NCBI GenBank assembly: GCA_963971285.1
Contig: OZ020250.1
Span: 10,214,499 to 10,278,498 of the forward strand
Source of the DNA: Astropecten irregularis
Lineage: Eukaryota > Echinodermata > Asteroidea > Paxillosida > Astropectinidae
DNA: 64,000 nucleotides
Direction: 5' to 3'
Below, piece after piece: positions 51,507-62,474 of this stretch. The notes beneath the pieces were generated by a model. The model was not told where the DNA came from, searched no databases, and was given only the letters and a program-made list of their open reading frames with translations. Positions within the stretch are counted from its first letter, which is position 1. Each line of letters starts with the position of its first letter. Made by a program: the position numbers and the translations under genes.

Positions 51507-52770
51507 CAAACTGCCCGGAAAATTCCGGGCAATAACCCCCCGCGAAGTCGGCGCATCATGACGTAGCCTTATTTGCATTAATATATTCTGAAAATTTGCA
51601 TGGGGATGAAGTCTAGTACCGCAACGACATCGCAAGCATTATATGCAGTACGCATACACACATGTAGGCCCTATACTTTACAGTACTTGTAAATTACATG
51701 TGCCGTACATGTAGGCCTACATTGATATCGTACCATGGCTGCTGACGGATCGTATTGAATTTGGAGGCCTTGGATTTTGCAACACAAAAGTTGGGATTCG
51801 AGAGTTTTCGAGGACAACAAGGCTCTTAGACAACTTGGGAATGGAATAAATTTACTAACCGTGCCCCTCGAAATCATTCCGTGTCTTCATGGAGCCCGGG
51901 AACAGACTCCATGGTATCATAATTCAGTGAAATTATTTAATTCATCCCTTCATTCATTCATTTATTTTGGCAACATACAAAAGTACTGTACACATGAAAT
52001 ACACAATAAATAAAGAATAACAATTAAAGCCAAGGATAAAAAGCTGTAAAATACGGCTTGTTCATATCCTATAATTTCTCGAAATCTTTTTGTGCCGCAT
52101 GACAGTTGATCGAAGTATATAATCAAGCCATTCCTTTGGTAATGACCATGGAGCTATCTGTTGTTATAGCTTCATGGCAATAACGGTTGCGGCTGAGGTT
52201 CAAACGACCGTCATTACGTGATATGCACACGGTATCACGCCATACCACGTGCGTGGATTGGACGCTGACCAAAACAGCGCATTGCACCCCGTTGTTGACC
52301 TCAATGAATATGCAATTTTTTACCCACAGAGGTCACGCTCAGTCTTCGTCACGTGACACCAGAGTAAACCAACAAGACGTTGATATTTCGTAGGGCGGTG
52401 GAATGGTCCACTTTGTTCACGTGGGTCGGGTAATTGTTTGGAGGGACTAGCGCATAATCAACGTCTTGGACAAGACTACCACCATACGTACACAATTGCA
52501 TGTTCGAACACAGTCCAGTCACTTTTGGCAGTTTCCCCGTGAAATCGCGGGGAGCGAATATTCCGCCCACAATTCTGATTGCCACACTGCTGATTCGTGA
52601 TTGGATGGCGAGCACATCAATCAACCGTTGTGTTATACCCGGTGTAAACAACATGGCGCCTTCCATTGGAACATGCCATCGTCGTACGTACGTGTATACA
52701 TAGCAACAGTACATGTACATGCATGGAGGAAATGGTACATGTATCTCATGGGACTGGTATCAACACACTT
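51507..52770. other. No confirmed gene; CCAAT-rich promoter-like patch
   Basis: CpG-containing stretch 52500-52680 with GATTGG, CCATTGG and AACATGGCGCC, resembling housekeeping promoters. An ATG at 52651 opens only MAPSIGTCHR before a possible donor GTACGT. Not enough to call a gene. 51650-51720 has the CATGTAGGCCTAC words common in marine invertebrate DNA. Confidence 0.3.
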
Positions 52771-53104
52771 AAAGTCAAACCGAAATGTTCACAGATTTAA
52801 CTCTTTCAGGGTATGAAAATGGTACTAGTAGAAACATATCGTTAGGATATTCCTCCTGAAATGATCTATTTATCCAGAAATTAGTCAAACGAAGACCGAT
52901 AACAGTTTTGATATCGGGGTAAGATCAAAACCACTCCATTACGTTTTATAAAGAGTCGGGTTTTCGCTATTTTCTCGTGACTCACTGTCCGATTGAGATC
53001 AAATTTTCACAGGTTTATTATTTCATGTACATGTTTGATCAGGCAAAGTGTAATGCTGTTCTGTGACCAGGCCTTACCAGTTACCAATCATGTATCGTAC
53101 CTTG
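52770..53104 (-). repeat. TTAA MITE family B, inverted, with hAT insertion at its end
   Basis: Inverted family B: AAATGTTCACAGATTTAACT, the GTTTTGATATCGGGGTAAGA centre, GACTCACTGTCCGATTGAGA, and the end CAATCATGTATCGTACCTT at 53086-53103. The hAT element 53105-54663 lies in its last bases. Confidence 0.7.
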
Positions 53105-54663
53105 CAGGCTGTGACAAATTTTTTTTTTTAGGTTGCCCGATCGGGCAAGCCATGTCATAAATTTGCTTGCCCGAATTGGATCAAAACTTGCCCAAGATTT
53201 CACGGAAAAATAAAGAAAAACATAACAAAATTTCCGACATCGATCACCGACGTCTAACACATGTAAAAACACGGTTGGAGTGCAGTGTCGAGTGTACACC
53301 GAGATCATTAAATTGTAATTTACATATAGAGTTGCAAGATCCCAGCAAGATATTCCTTCCAAAGTTCCTGATCATTTCATGTAGTTATTTTGTCCAATTG
53401 GTCAAGCAGAAACATCGTGAAATCCTTCCGAAATCAATGATCGCATTGACGTAAACTTATCACGCACGTCATTTTTCATGCCTGGTATTGTGCAAAAGTG
53501 CACTAGCGAAAGTCTCAACCACGTGTGTCGCGCACGGGCAGGAAGCTTTCACGTACATGTACTGTACATCCACATGTTTATATGTACAGCACACAACACA
53601 CAAAGTGTACAATGTGTATAATGTGTGTATATGTGACATGCACGGCGAAGTAGCGTTCGGACAGACCGTGGATCGCGGCCGAGCTCGATATCACGGCATG
53701 CATGCTCGGTAATTGTGGTACGCGGCAGGTTCGGTACAGATTGCGGTAAGAAATCTGCTTTTGACATCGATACAGGAACTATAGTTGCGATTGGTAAGAG
53801 TTGAATAATAGATACGTGATATTATTATGACTTAAAGAAGAAAAGTTAAAGAAGGAATCGTTATGTGAACAACGAAATGAAAAAAAAAACATGAATCAGA
53901 ATCTGATCGCATTGGACGGCCATTCAAGCATTCCATACGTCCGTTCCGAAAACTTTATGACCGAGATCATGCATGTGGCTGCCGCTGTTCTATCAAGTAC
54001 ACGTAACCCCTACACAAAACACAGAGATGCACATCTTTTTCAGCGAGCGTACACGTGTACACGCAACTGACAGAACAGCAATGAACGCACGTGACTCAAC
54101 AACGAGACTGCGCTAGTCTCAGTCACAATAGGTTGTCTGTACATAATTGTAAGCGCGTGCAGATCTGCAGTGCAGATGTGATCAGTTACGTTTGAGTATT
54201 CACAGCAACAACTTCTTGAATCAAGGCTAGGACCGCATGCCGCGCATGGGAATAATTATTGTTCGTGTGTAAGATCTTTCATTCTGATTGGTTTACAAGT
54301 GCTCTGAAAAAGAAAAACTGCTCTCTCAGCCAGTAGCTTACGCTGTTTTAGAACGTACGTTGAAAACCCTGATCAGCTGGGGAGAAATGGTGTTAGTTTA
54401 TATCAACGTCGATGACAGCTGTGCCGATTGCGGATTGCCATAATGGTCAAACACAATGGAAATGTGTTAAGCACATACGACTGGACTATTTTTTGTATCA
54501 TATTGAAATTATAATTAAAGTTCAAAGCATAAAGCTGTTGGTATACTTATGCAGGTAAGCTGTTCTGGACTTGCCCGATCGGGCAGAGGAAGTCAAAATT
54601 TTAATTGCCCGAAACAAAATTTGATTGTTCCGGGCTATCGGACAGGCGATTTGTCGCAGCCTG
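53105..54663. mobile_element. Non-autonomous hAT element, 1,559 bp
   Basis: Ends CAGGCTGTGACAAAT (53105-53119) and its inverse with one change (ATTTGTCGCAGCCTG, 54649-54663). Perfect 8-bp TSD GTACCTTG at 53097-53104 and 54664-54671. TTGCCCGATCGGGCAAG-like words recur just inside both ends. No transposase ORF. The interior matches 1300-2000. Confidence 0.9.
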
Positions 54664-54834
54664 GTACCTTGAAATAGAATCGCCGCCGGCTTTCAAAAGT
54701 TAAAAATATTCGAACAGCAGGCATTCAAATCACGACTTTTGGCAGCGATAGTCATTCGAATTCGTTTTGGCCGGCCAGGCATTCCTGCCGGCGGATTGTT
54801 CAGCAAATTTTGCGTTTTGTTAGTCTGTAATTAT

Positions 54835-55136
54835 GAATTGTCATGGCAAGATTAAAAAGATAAAAAGGTTTATTTCCTGTATGGCACACACATGTGTGAT
54901 GTCCCTGTGACAACGAATTGTAATTACAAAATACTCGAAAAAGGACAGCTATAATTGCTATACGAGAGAATTTGACGGTCGTTGCTGTTTAGTGTGTAGA
55001 CTGACACCATGTGAGTAGCGTAACGTAAGTGTGTGTTTATTGCAACACGTTAAACATACATGTCGTTGGCAAGCATGACGGGCTTTACGGTAGACTATGA
55101 GTGCCATATATGATTAACAAGCTTATCTCTATAACA
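54835..55136 (-). repeat. Probable 3' LTR of the outer gypsy element (one edge unresolved)
   Basis: The purine tract GAGAAGGGGGA (minus strand) precedes TGTTATAGAGATAAGC at 55136, as at an LTR start. The partner LTR is beyond the window, so the lower edge is a guess. Confidence 0.5.
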
Positions 55137-56789
55137 TCCCCCTTCTCGTGGAGATTCTACCAGATCTAGTCACAACCTGTTGTTCATTGTGAGGACCTGT
55201 TGATTCAGGTTTTGAGTCCGGTGATGAAGAGGGTGTGTCCAGGATCATGGCTTTGTCAGATGTCTGTGCTGTGTTAGACATAGGCAATGTGTCCCTGAGA
55301 TGAACTCTGTTTCTTTGGTACTGCCGCCCGTCCACCTCGACGATGTAGCTTTGCGGGGCCACGCTATCTTTCACAGTGCCATGTTTCCAAGGGGAATTGT
55401 CCACATGAGGACGGGTCTTGACTCTGACAGGTTGGCCAACCACCAGCTGTGGTAATGGCTTGGCACTACGGTCGTAGAATTTCTTGGCCTGTTGTCTTTT
55501 CCGAGCGACCTGATCTGGGACAGCTTCCTGTAGTTCAGGTATGTAGAGTGTAGTATTGCATGGCATATTAAAGGGTTCTGGTTCGGCGTGACATAAGGCG
55601 TTGAGTTGGAGAGCTGGTCATTCCTGGTGTTGGAGTATTGCGCCACTCGAGAATGGACAGCCACATGTCTCCACCATCTCGTTTGGCCCTTTTGATGAGG
55701 TGCTTTATGATTTTGACAGCGGATTCTGCTTTGCCGTTGGCTCTGCTGTGATGGGGACTTGTAGTGATGTGGCGAAAGTCCCACTCGTGAGCAAATTGGC
55801 AGAACTCACGAGAGGCGTAATTTGGTCCATTGTCACTTATGAGTGTAGCTGGTATGCCGTGTGTTGCAAAGAATAGTTTGGTTTTCTTCACAAGTGTCTC
55901 AGTGGTCATGTCCTCCAGTTCCACAACTTCTATGATGAAGTCAGAATACAGGTAAAAAAAAACGCAGTATGACTGACCATCCAGCTCAAAACAGTCACTT
56001 GCGACAACCTGCCATTGGACTGTTGGTAGGGGTTGCGTCATCAGAGGCTCCTTACAATTTGCTGGTTGAGCCTCCTGGCAAGTAGTGCATCTCTGGACAA
56101 CTTCAGTAAGTTCTTGATTCATGTGTGGCCAGAACATGATCTCGCGAGCCTTGCTGATGGTGCTCTGGATCCCTAGGTGTGATGCATGAGCTCTGACATG
56201 AGATCACGTCTCATGTTTGTTGGTATCACAACTCGGGTGCCTCTGAAAAGGATACCATTCTGCGTGGCTAATTCATCCCGATAGGGCCAGTACTCTCTGA
56301 TACTGAGTGGTACCTCTTGCTTGTTGCTTGGCCATCCTGCCATAACCATATTGGCCAGCGTTTGAGTTGTGTCTCGAAGGGTTACTTCTCGGATACGCTG
56401 GAGCCTATCATCCGAGACAAATACATCTGTCTCCATATTGATATCTGCTAACTCCTTCTGGAAGCAGCGGTCTTGCTCAACCTGGAAGATGATGTAGGGT
56501 GGTGTGTCCCTGGTGACTTCTCGTGGAGGCAGCGATGCCCGTGAGAGAGTGTCACTTATGTACATTTCTTTTCCAGGCTTGTACTCTACGTGAAGTGAGT
56601 ATTTCTGCAACCTGAGTCTCATTCGCTGAAGACGCTTGGGGCTGGTGAGGATTGGCTTGTTGAAGATCGGCATCAGTGGCTTATGGTCGGTCTGGACCCG
56701 AACACTGGCACGCCTTAAAATATACTGGTCGAAACGCTCTGCTGCAAATACAATGGCCAGACATTCCTTTTCAATTTGGGCGTAGTTGC
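55129..56789 (-). pseudogene. Outer gypsy element: RNase H (part), integrase and pol C-terminus
   Basis: Minus strand, older Ty3/gypsy family distinct from the inner one. 56808-56173: RNase H tail (NYAQIEKECLAIVFAAERFD, QTDHKPLMPIFNKPI). 56137-55568: integrase (MFWPHMNQEL, CTTCQEAQ, DCFELDGQSY, LISDNGPNYASREF, NGKAESAVKIIK). 55566-55129: C-terminus (VGQPVRVKTRPH). Frame breaks near 56175 and 55567. It is continuous with 62475-64000 before the inner element inserted. C-terminal TRSGRISTRRG resembles the ends of the other two pols. Confidence 0.9.
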
Positions 56790-56972
56790 TGTAATATGTT
56801 GTAGTCATATAATAATGAATACTGGAGACAATTCTGAAGTCCCGATATAGTTTATTTATTCATCATGTTGTCGAGCGGTGATTCATATAAAAAGTGAGTC
56901 AAACAACAGGGCCTCACAACGCAACACAATGATGTAGTCAAGTGCAATATAAAATAGTTCCATAACGTTACA
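56790..56972 (-). repeat. 3' LTR of the inner gypsy element
   Basis: Plus-strand edges TGTAATATGTTG ... CATAACGTTACA; 183 bp, same length as its partner. Confidence 0.95.
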
Positions 56973-57203
56973 TCCCTCTTCTTCAAAAAGAAAGCTATAG
57001 TATGGTGGTGTCAGACATATGAATTCACTCTACATATAAGGTTGACTAATGCTCAGTGAGCTGGGATTTAGCATAAGTTTTGAACAAACGTTTCTCAAAA
57101 ACACTTGCCTTATCTAAACTTAGATTAAGACTTGTAAACATTAGGAAAATGGCACTTGAGCAGAATTAACTTGGATCTCAAATTTCTAACTCTGAAACTC
57201 AAC

Positions 57204-58805
57204 TTAAATACTAACATTAACATTAATACCAATATTATCTTGGTAGTCATCTTGAGAATAATGACTGTAAATCTCAACTTCATTACAATGGGTCTTAAGG
57301 TCTAATCTGGTCGGTGGGATAATGGTGTGTCCAGATCTTGTGGTATACAGTTGGGCTGTCGTGTTGGGCACAGTTGTTGTTTGTTTGGGTTGTGGATTTT
57401 CTGTTTGTTGTGTGGTTTCTGTGGAGTCTTCAAGGTCAAACGTGACTCTTTTCCTTCCACTTTCCTTTAGCATTCGGCGGTTTCTTCTTAACAGTGTACC
57501 ATTTTCTGTTTGAACCGTGTATGAATGCGGTTCTGTGTCCTTAGTCTGTACCGTGCTTGGGATCCATTTTTTCTTTGACTTGTCATGGACATACACAGGT
57601 TGTCCTTTGTGGAGTGGTGCTAGGTTGTGGGAGTTCTTGTCATAGTGATGTTTCTGTTGATCTTGTCTAGTTTGGAGTCTCTGGTGTACTTCATCCTTGT
57701 TTGTTGCATTGTTGTGTATCTTAGTAGGAAGTGTTGTTCTCAGTTTTCTACCGTACAGCAACTCGGCTGGTGATGGGAGGTGATGATCTATGGGAGTGGC
57801 TCTGAGAGTCATCAGGGCCTTTTGAACATCAATGTTCGAGAGTTTTGCTTTCCTGATGGTCTGTTTTACTGTTTGTATGTTTCTTTCTATGAATCCGTTA
57901 GATTGTGGATATCTGGGGGATGATGTGATGCATGTGAAATTCCAGTTGAGACTGAAATCACGGAAAGTTTGAGAGTTGAAGTGTGGGCCATTGTCACTTA
58001 TCAATGTTTCAGGGATTTCTTGTTCTGCGAATACATTCTTCAACAGATAGACAACAGTGCTGCTGTTTGAGTGGCCTTTGGGTATCTTCCTTAAGATAGT
58101 GTACTTGGAATAGTAGTCGGCGATAAGTAAATATTCCTCATTGTCAAGGAAAAAGATGTCGACTGCTAGTTTCTGCCATGGTCTGGTAGGTATTTCATGT
58201 GGTTGCATAGGCTCTTTAGGTTGAGCTTTGCCATGTGACTGACACACGTCACAGAGTTTTGTCATTTCTTCGATGTCTGAGTTTATGTTGTGCCAAAATA
58301 AACAAGTTTTTGCTCTGAGTTGAGATTTGACAATGCCTTGGTGTGCTTCGTGTATGGTGTCTAGGATCTTTTGTCTTTCCGATTTGGGGATGACAATTCT
58401 TTGGCCTTTCATAATTAGACCATTTTCGACAGACAATTCATCGCGGTATGCCCAATACTTGCGCAATGGTTTAGGGATGGACTGTTGATTATCTGGCCAT
58501 CCTTGAAATATCATGTCACGGAGTGTGGTAAGTTCTGGGTCGGCGTTAGTTGCTTCCTGCAACTGGGCCACCTTATTGTCAGAAAACAGAACATGATGTA
58601 TTTTTGTCTCTTCTGACTCAACTGGTGCTCCTGGGAGAGGATGAAGACGCGACATTGCGTCTGCAAGGAGCATTTCTTTGCCAGGCTTGTATTGGATCTT
58701 CACATCATAACCTTGTATCCTTAGAAGGAGTCTTTGCAGTCTTGGAGGTGCTGCATTCAGGTTTTTGAGGTGTATCATCTCTAAAGGTTTGTGATCTGAT
58801 TTCAC
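57204..58805 (-). CDS. RNase H end and integrase of the inner gypsy element
   Basis: 533 residues in the frame shifted relative to the upstream ORF. Opens in RNase H (KSDHKPLEMIHL, YKPGKEMLLADAMSRLHP). Integrase zinc finger HEAHQGIVKSQ ... CDVCQ, then AVDIFFLDNEEY, LISDNGPHFNSQTF and GFIERNIQTVKQ as the DDE core. The C-terminal domain has GQPVYVHDKSKKKW and LLRRNRRMLKES. It ends with a Thr/Gln-rich tail. It joins the upstream ORF in the ancestral element; here a 2-bp change near 58850 separates them. Confidence 0.92.
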   Translation of the reverse strand: MKSDHKPLEMIHLKNLNAAPPRLQRLLLRIQGYDVKIQYKPGKEMLLADAMSRLHPLPGAPVESEETKIHHVLFSDNKVAQLQEATNADPELTTLRDMIFQGWPDNQQSIPKPLRKYWAYRDELSVENGLIMKGQRIVIPKSERQKILDTIHEAHQGIVKSQLRAKTCLFWHNINSDIEEMTKLCDVCQSHGKAQPKEPMQPHEIPTRPWQKLAVDIFFLDNEEYLLIADYYSKYTILRKIPKGHSNSSTVVYLLKNVFAEQEIPETLISDNGPHFNSQTFRDFSLNWNFTCITSSPRYPQSNGFIERNIQTVKQTIRKAKLSNIDVQKALMTLRATPIDHHLPSPAELLYGRKLRTTLPTKIHNNATNKDEVHQRLQTRQDQQKHHYDKNSHNLAPLHKGQPVYVHDKSKKKWIPSTVQTKDTEPHSYTVQTENGTLLRRNRRMLKESGRKRVTFDLEDSTETTQQTENPQPKQTTTVPNTTAQLYTTRSGHTIIPPTRLDLKTHCNEVEIYSHYSQDDYQDNIGINVNVSI

Positions 58806-61333
58806 AGTGAAGGGTTTGCCATATATGTATGTGTGGAATTTTTCACATGCATGTATACTACTGCCAGCATTTCACGTTCAATGTTGGCGTATCTTTGCTC
58901 TGTGTCTGTCAGTGATTTTGATGCAAAGCAGATTGGTTTGGAGTCTTGAATGAGTACTGCTCCTAGCCCTTTCAGAGAGGCATCTACTTGCAATGTGGTT
59001 TCTTTGTTGGGATCAAAGTATGCAAGAGTTGTTTCTGCACAAATGGCCAACTTTATGTTATCGAAAGCTGTCTGGTGTATGGGTAGCCATTCATAAAGAC
59101 TGTCTTGTTTCATCATCTCTCTCAAAGGGGATGTGAGTGTGGATAGGTTGGGTATGAATGGTGCCATGTATGTGGCGATGCCAAGAAACTGCTGTAATTC
59201 CTTTGCATTTTGTGGCGGTGTGATAGCTTCGATTGATTTCACTTTCTCTGGGTCTGGTCGTGCTCCTTGTGCACTGTACACTATACCAAAGAACTTGATT
59301 TGTGGCTTCTTAATCTCACATTTGTCAAGATTGAACAAAAGACCATGTTCTCGAGCCACGTTCATCAGGTTGTGCAGATTTGCATCGTGTTCGGATTCTG
59401 TTTTGCCAAACACTCCAACATCGTCGGCAATACCAACAGTGCCTGGGCACTTTTCCAAGATTTGGTCCATTTTTTGCTGGAATATATCTTGGCTGACACA
59501 CAACCCAAAGGGTAATCTATTGAATCGAAATCTCCCAAAGGGACTGTTGAATGTGGTGAGCATGCTTGATTCTTTATCAAGGGAAACTGACCAGTAGCCA
59601 TGTCTGGCATCAAGTTTGGAGAAAATTTTGCTCCCGGCAAACTTGTATGTGATCTCCTCTAGTGTGGGTGTGTGGTGATGTGTGCATTTTATAGCAGCAT
59701 TTAGGTCCTTAGGATCTAGGCACACACGCCATCTACCATTGGGCTTTTGAGTGTATGTTATACTTGACACCCAGTCAGTTGGTTCAGTTGTGGGTGTTAT
59801 TACCCCAAGATTTTCCATGTCGTCCAGTTCTTTTTTTATGTCATCTTTGATTTGGACAGGGCATCTTCTAGCCGCATGGACAACAGGTGGAACTTCTGGG
59901 TCAACCACAATGTGGTATTCTCCCTTGAAGTTCCCTATGCCTTCAAACCTGTCAGGGTATAATTGTTGAAGGTCTTCCATTGAATTGATCTTTCTTTGTG
60001 AGTTTGTACCTGTTGTTGTCTGTTTGATGCTACAGTTCAGTGATACGATTTTCAATTTGAGACATGAAGGTAGGCCTAGTATAGCAGGGCCTTCTACGTC
60101 TGCTACGTAGAATTCTGTTTTATCATTCTGATCTTGGTACCTGCATGGTATTTCTATCGTACCGTAATGTGAGATAGTGGTCCCATTGTATGCAGTCAGA
60201 ATTGTGTTCTTTCTGCAGAGTGTATTCTCATCTGGGAACCCATCGCTGTTCAATCTTCTGGGGTACATCCTACGGAAGATTTGGATTGGTAAAATGTTAC
60301 CTTGGGCTCCTGTGTCAATTTTAGTTTTCAGTGTAGCAGGGTTTGGTTTGTCCTCAAGTTGTATGTTCAATGTAGCATGAGCTTCATCTTGTTTTGTATT
60401 GGTGTAGCCAACATGATTGATCTGTATGGACTCAAAACTTAGTTGGTCTAGTGCATCGTCAAGAGGCAATTCTTCACCTTGATTGACAGTGTGGACATTT
60501 TTGTGAGCTTTTTGTGACGCTCTAGGTCTGCTCCTACTCCTGCTCCTGCCCCTATTGTCAGGCTTAGTATGTGTTCCATTTTTATGGTTATCTTGCGTTT
60601 GTTTACCTGATCTACAGACACTTTGCCAGTGATTAGGTTTTCCGCATGTTCTACATGTACTACCGTATGCTGGGCATTTGGCCCTGGCATGTTGGAAACC
60701 ACATTTGCCACACTTGGAGGCATGTGAGTGTGCAGTATGCATTCTTTTGTTTTGGTACTGCAGCGCATCTACATTCACTTTTGTGCCTGTTAGCTCCTCC
60801 ATGTGTTGTAGAGTAGCTTCTTTTGTGCGCGCTATATCCATAGCTTGGTCAAGGGTTAGTTTGTCATCCTTAGCTAGGAGTAGTTCTTGTATTTTCTTAA
60901 CCTTAGTTCCTATGATCAGTTGCTCAATCAGTCGTTCTTCATATTTAGATTCACTGAATCTACAGCGTTTGGCATGTATCATGCATCGTGTCATGAATTC
61001 ATCTACTGATTCATTTCCAGATTGTTTAAACTTCTGCAGATTGAATCGATTCAGGCGAAAATTCGATTTGGGCTCGAAGTGTTTTTCAAACTTTTTTATT
61101 ATGGTTTTCGGGTCTGTTTTTTCATCTTCTTCGAGCTTCCATGTATTGAAAATGTCAATACCAGCTTGACCCATCCATAGCAACAAGTAATTGGCGCGTT
61201 CAGCGTCAGTTTTCTTTGACAGTGGGCCTTGAAAAACAAGCTCACAGTATGCCTTAAATTTACTAAAGGCAGTGGTTTGGTCTGGTAAATTCCAGTCCAT
61301 ATGTGGTGGAGTTATTCCTGACATTTCCCTCAT
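58802..61333 (-). CDS. Gag-protease-RT-RNase H polyprotein of the inner gypsy element
   Basis: 843 residues, opening MREMSGITPPHMDWNLPD. Gag core with FKQSGNESVDEFMTRCMIHA near 101. Two zinc knuckles: CGKCGFQHARAKC (208-220) and CRTCGKPNHWQSVC (227-240). An Arg/Ser stretch (RGRSRSRSRPRAS) follows. Protease DTGAQGN at 340. RT with WRVCLDPKDLN near 535, RLPFGLCVSQDIF near 606 and catalytic GIADDVGVF near 634. RNase H begins LQVDASLKGLGAVL near 781. The reading frame is lost after MLAVVY near 58850, where the sequence continues in the frame of the downstream ORF. Gag and pol fused in a single frame is known in some Mag-type elements. Confidence 0.93.
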   Translation of the reverse strand: MREMSGITPPHMDWNLPDQTTAFSKFKAYCELVFQGPLSKKTDAERANYLLLWMGQAGIDIFNTWKLEEDEKTDPKTIIKKFEKHFEPKSNFRLNRFNLQKFKQSGNESVDEFMTRCMIHAKRCRFSESKYEERLIEQLIIGTKVKKIQELLLAKDDKLTLDQAMDIARTKEATLQHMEELTGTKVNVDALQYQNKRMHTAHSHASKCGKCGFQHARAKCPAYGSTCRTCGKPNHWQSVCRSGKQTQDNHKNGTHTKPDNRGRSRSRSRPRASQKAHKNVHTVNQGEELPLDDALDQLSFESIQINHVGYTNTKQDEAHATLNIQLEDKPNPATLKTKIDTGAQGNILPIQIFRRMYPRRLNSDGFPDENTLCRKNTILTAYNGTTISHYGTIEIPCRYQDQNDKTEFYVADVEGPAILGLPSCLKLKIVSLNCSIKQTTTGTNSQRKINSMEDLQQLYPDRFEGIGNFKGEYHIVVDPEVPPVVHAARRCPVQIKDDIKKELDDMENLGVITPTTEPTDWVSSITYTQKPNGRWRVCLDPKDLNAAIKCTHHHTPTLEEITYKFAGSKIFSKLDARHGYWSVSLDKESSMLTTFNSPFGRFRFNRLPFGLCVSQDIFQQKMDQILEKCPGTVGIADDVGVFGKTESEHDANLHNLMNVAREHGLLFNLDKCEIKKPQIKFFGIVYSAQGARPDPEKVKSIEAITPPQNAKELQQFLGIATYMAPFIPNLSTLTSPLREMMKQDSLYEWLPIHQTAFDNIKLAICAETTLAYFDPNKETTLQVDASLKGLGAVLIQDSKPICFASKSLTDTEQRYANIEREMLAVVYMHVKNSTHTYMANPSL

Positions 61334-62286
61334 TTTGTTTTTGTGTGAGGGTTTTCCTGAATCAATTCAATGTGCAATTAACAAGAACAACTTCTGAAAT
61401 TGCTTACTGAAAGACACTAAATAGATTCATATAACACACTTCTTTAGTGTAAACAATCAAACAAATTGCAATATTTACGTGACAGAATCTCTCTATGAGT
61501 ATGAGTACAAGTTCATTCTGAGCGGCTTGAGTTCAGAGTTCTGTTCCGCTGACGGCGCTTGTAATTCTGTGGTCCTGTCACACAGTGTCAGTAAACATGA
61601 TAATGACGTTTCATTTCAATGTCCTGGTTGCAAGTTTTTCTCGCACTCCGGTCGTTTCTCTCACTCCGGTCGTCAGGTCACAAAGTAGTAGATACTCGTA
61701 CTGTAGTGCCAATCCTGGATACGCTGCATATGGTTCTTTATGCTGTATTCTGAGCACAAAGTTTTACGTCGCTGTGTGTCGGCTGTGTGTCCCTCGAACT
61801 GTCAAGCTCTCGGTGAACGTAAGATGGTCTGGGATCCTGTTGACCTCAACTGCGTTGTGGAGTTTGGCCGTCGGGATCTGACTATCCAGCGGTGACCTAG
61901 GGTCATGCAGCAGTGGTGGGCATGGAGACATGTAGCTGCTCAAAGGGACGGATTGTAACGTGTGCAGTTGGCTTGGTGACGTCAGACACTTTGATCACAC
62001 GTACGTAGTTCTGTATCCTTCCGCAACTTCGCGCTGAATATTTTCTCAGCTCATGTATTGTAGTGTACATTCGGTGTGTGTCGATCTCGCGCTGTATTAT
62101 CTCAGCGTACGGAATCTCGTTGCGGGTAGCGTGCTGTGTATGCTATGGAGCATGTGGCTTCTGTGGCTGGCGTTATGGCAGTCGTTGAAGGCTGACGTTT
62201 ATAAAAGTCAGATTTAAGCTCGATTTGGTTCGAACTTGGCTTCCATAGATAGTCCAGCGGGGGCTATATCTTGCTCGCTGCCACCA
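61334..62286 (-). other. Leader and PBS of the inner gypsy element
   Basis: The PBS lies at 62274-62286 (minus TGGTGGCAGCGAG). The rest is non-coding with no recognised element. Confidence 0.7.
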
Positions 62287-62469
62287 TGTAATATGTTGTA
62301 GTCATATAATAATGAATACTGGAGACAATTCTGAAGTCCCGATATAGTTTATTTATTCATCATGTTGTCGAGCGGTGATTCATATAAAAAGTGAGTCAAA
62401 CAACAGGGCCTCATAACGCAACACAATGATGTAGTCAAGTGCAATAAAAAATAGTTCCATAACGTTACA
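62287..62469 (-). repeat. 5' LTR of the inner gypsy element
   Basis: Same edges as 56790-56972; two substitutions. Followed by GTTGC, the TSD. Confidence 0.95.
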
Positions 62470-62474
62470 GTTGC

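Larger units (their letters stand above)
56790..62469 (-). mobile_element. Young Ty3/gypsy element inserted in the older one
   Basis: LTRs 56790-56972 and 62287-62469 (183 bp) differ at 2 positions. TSD GTTGC at 56785-56789 and 62470-62474. In element sense the PBS TGGTGGCAGCGAG follows the 5' LTR, and a purine tract GAAGAAGAGGGA precedes the 3' LTR. Gag and pol are in one frame, unlike the 45.8-51.5 kb element. One two-base frame change is the only break seen. A minus-strand leader of about 950 bp (61334-62286) precedes gag. Confidence 0.96.
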
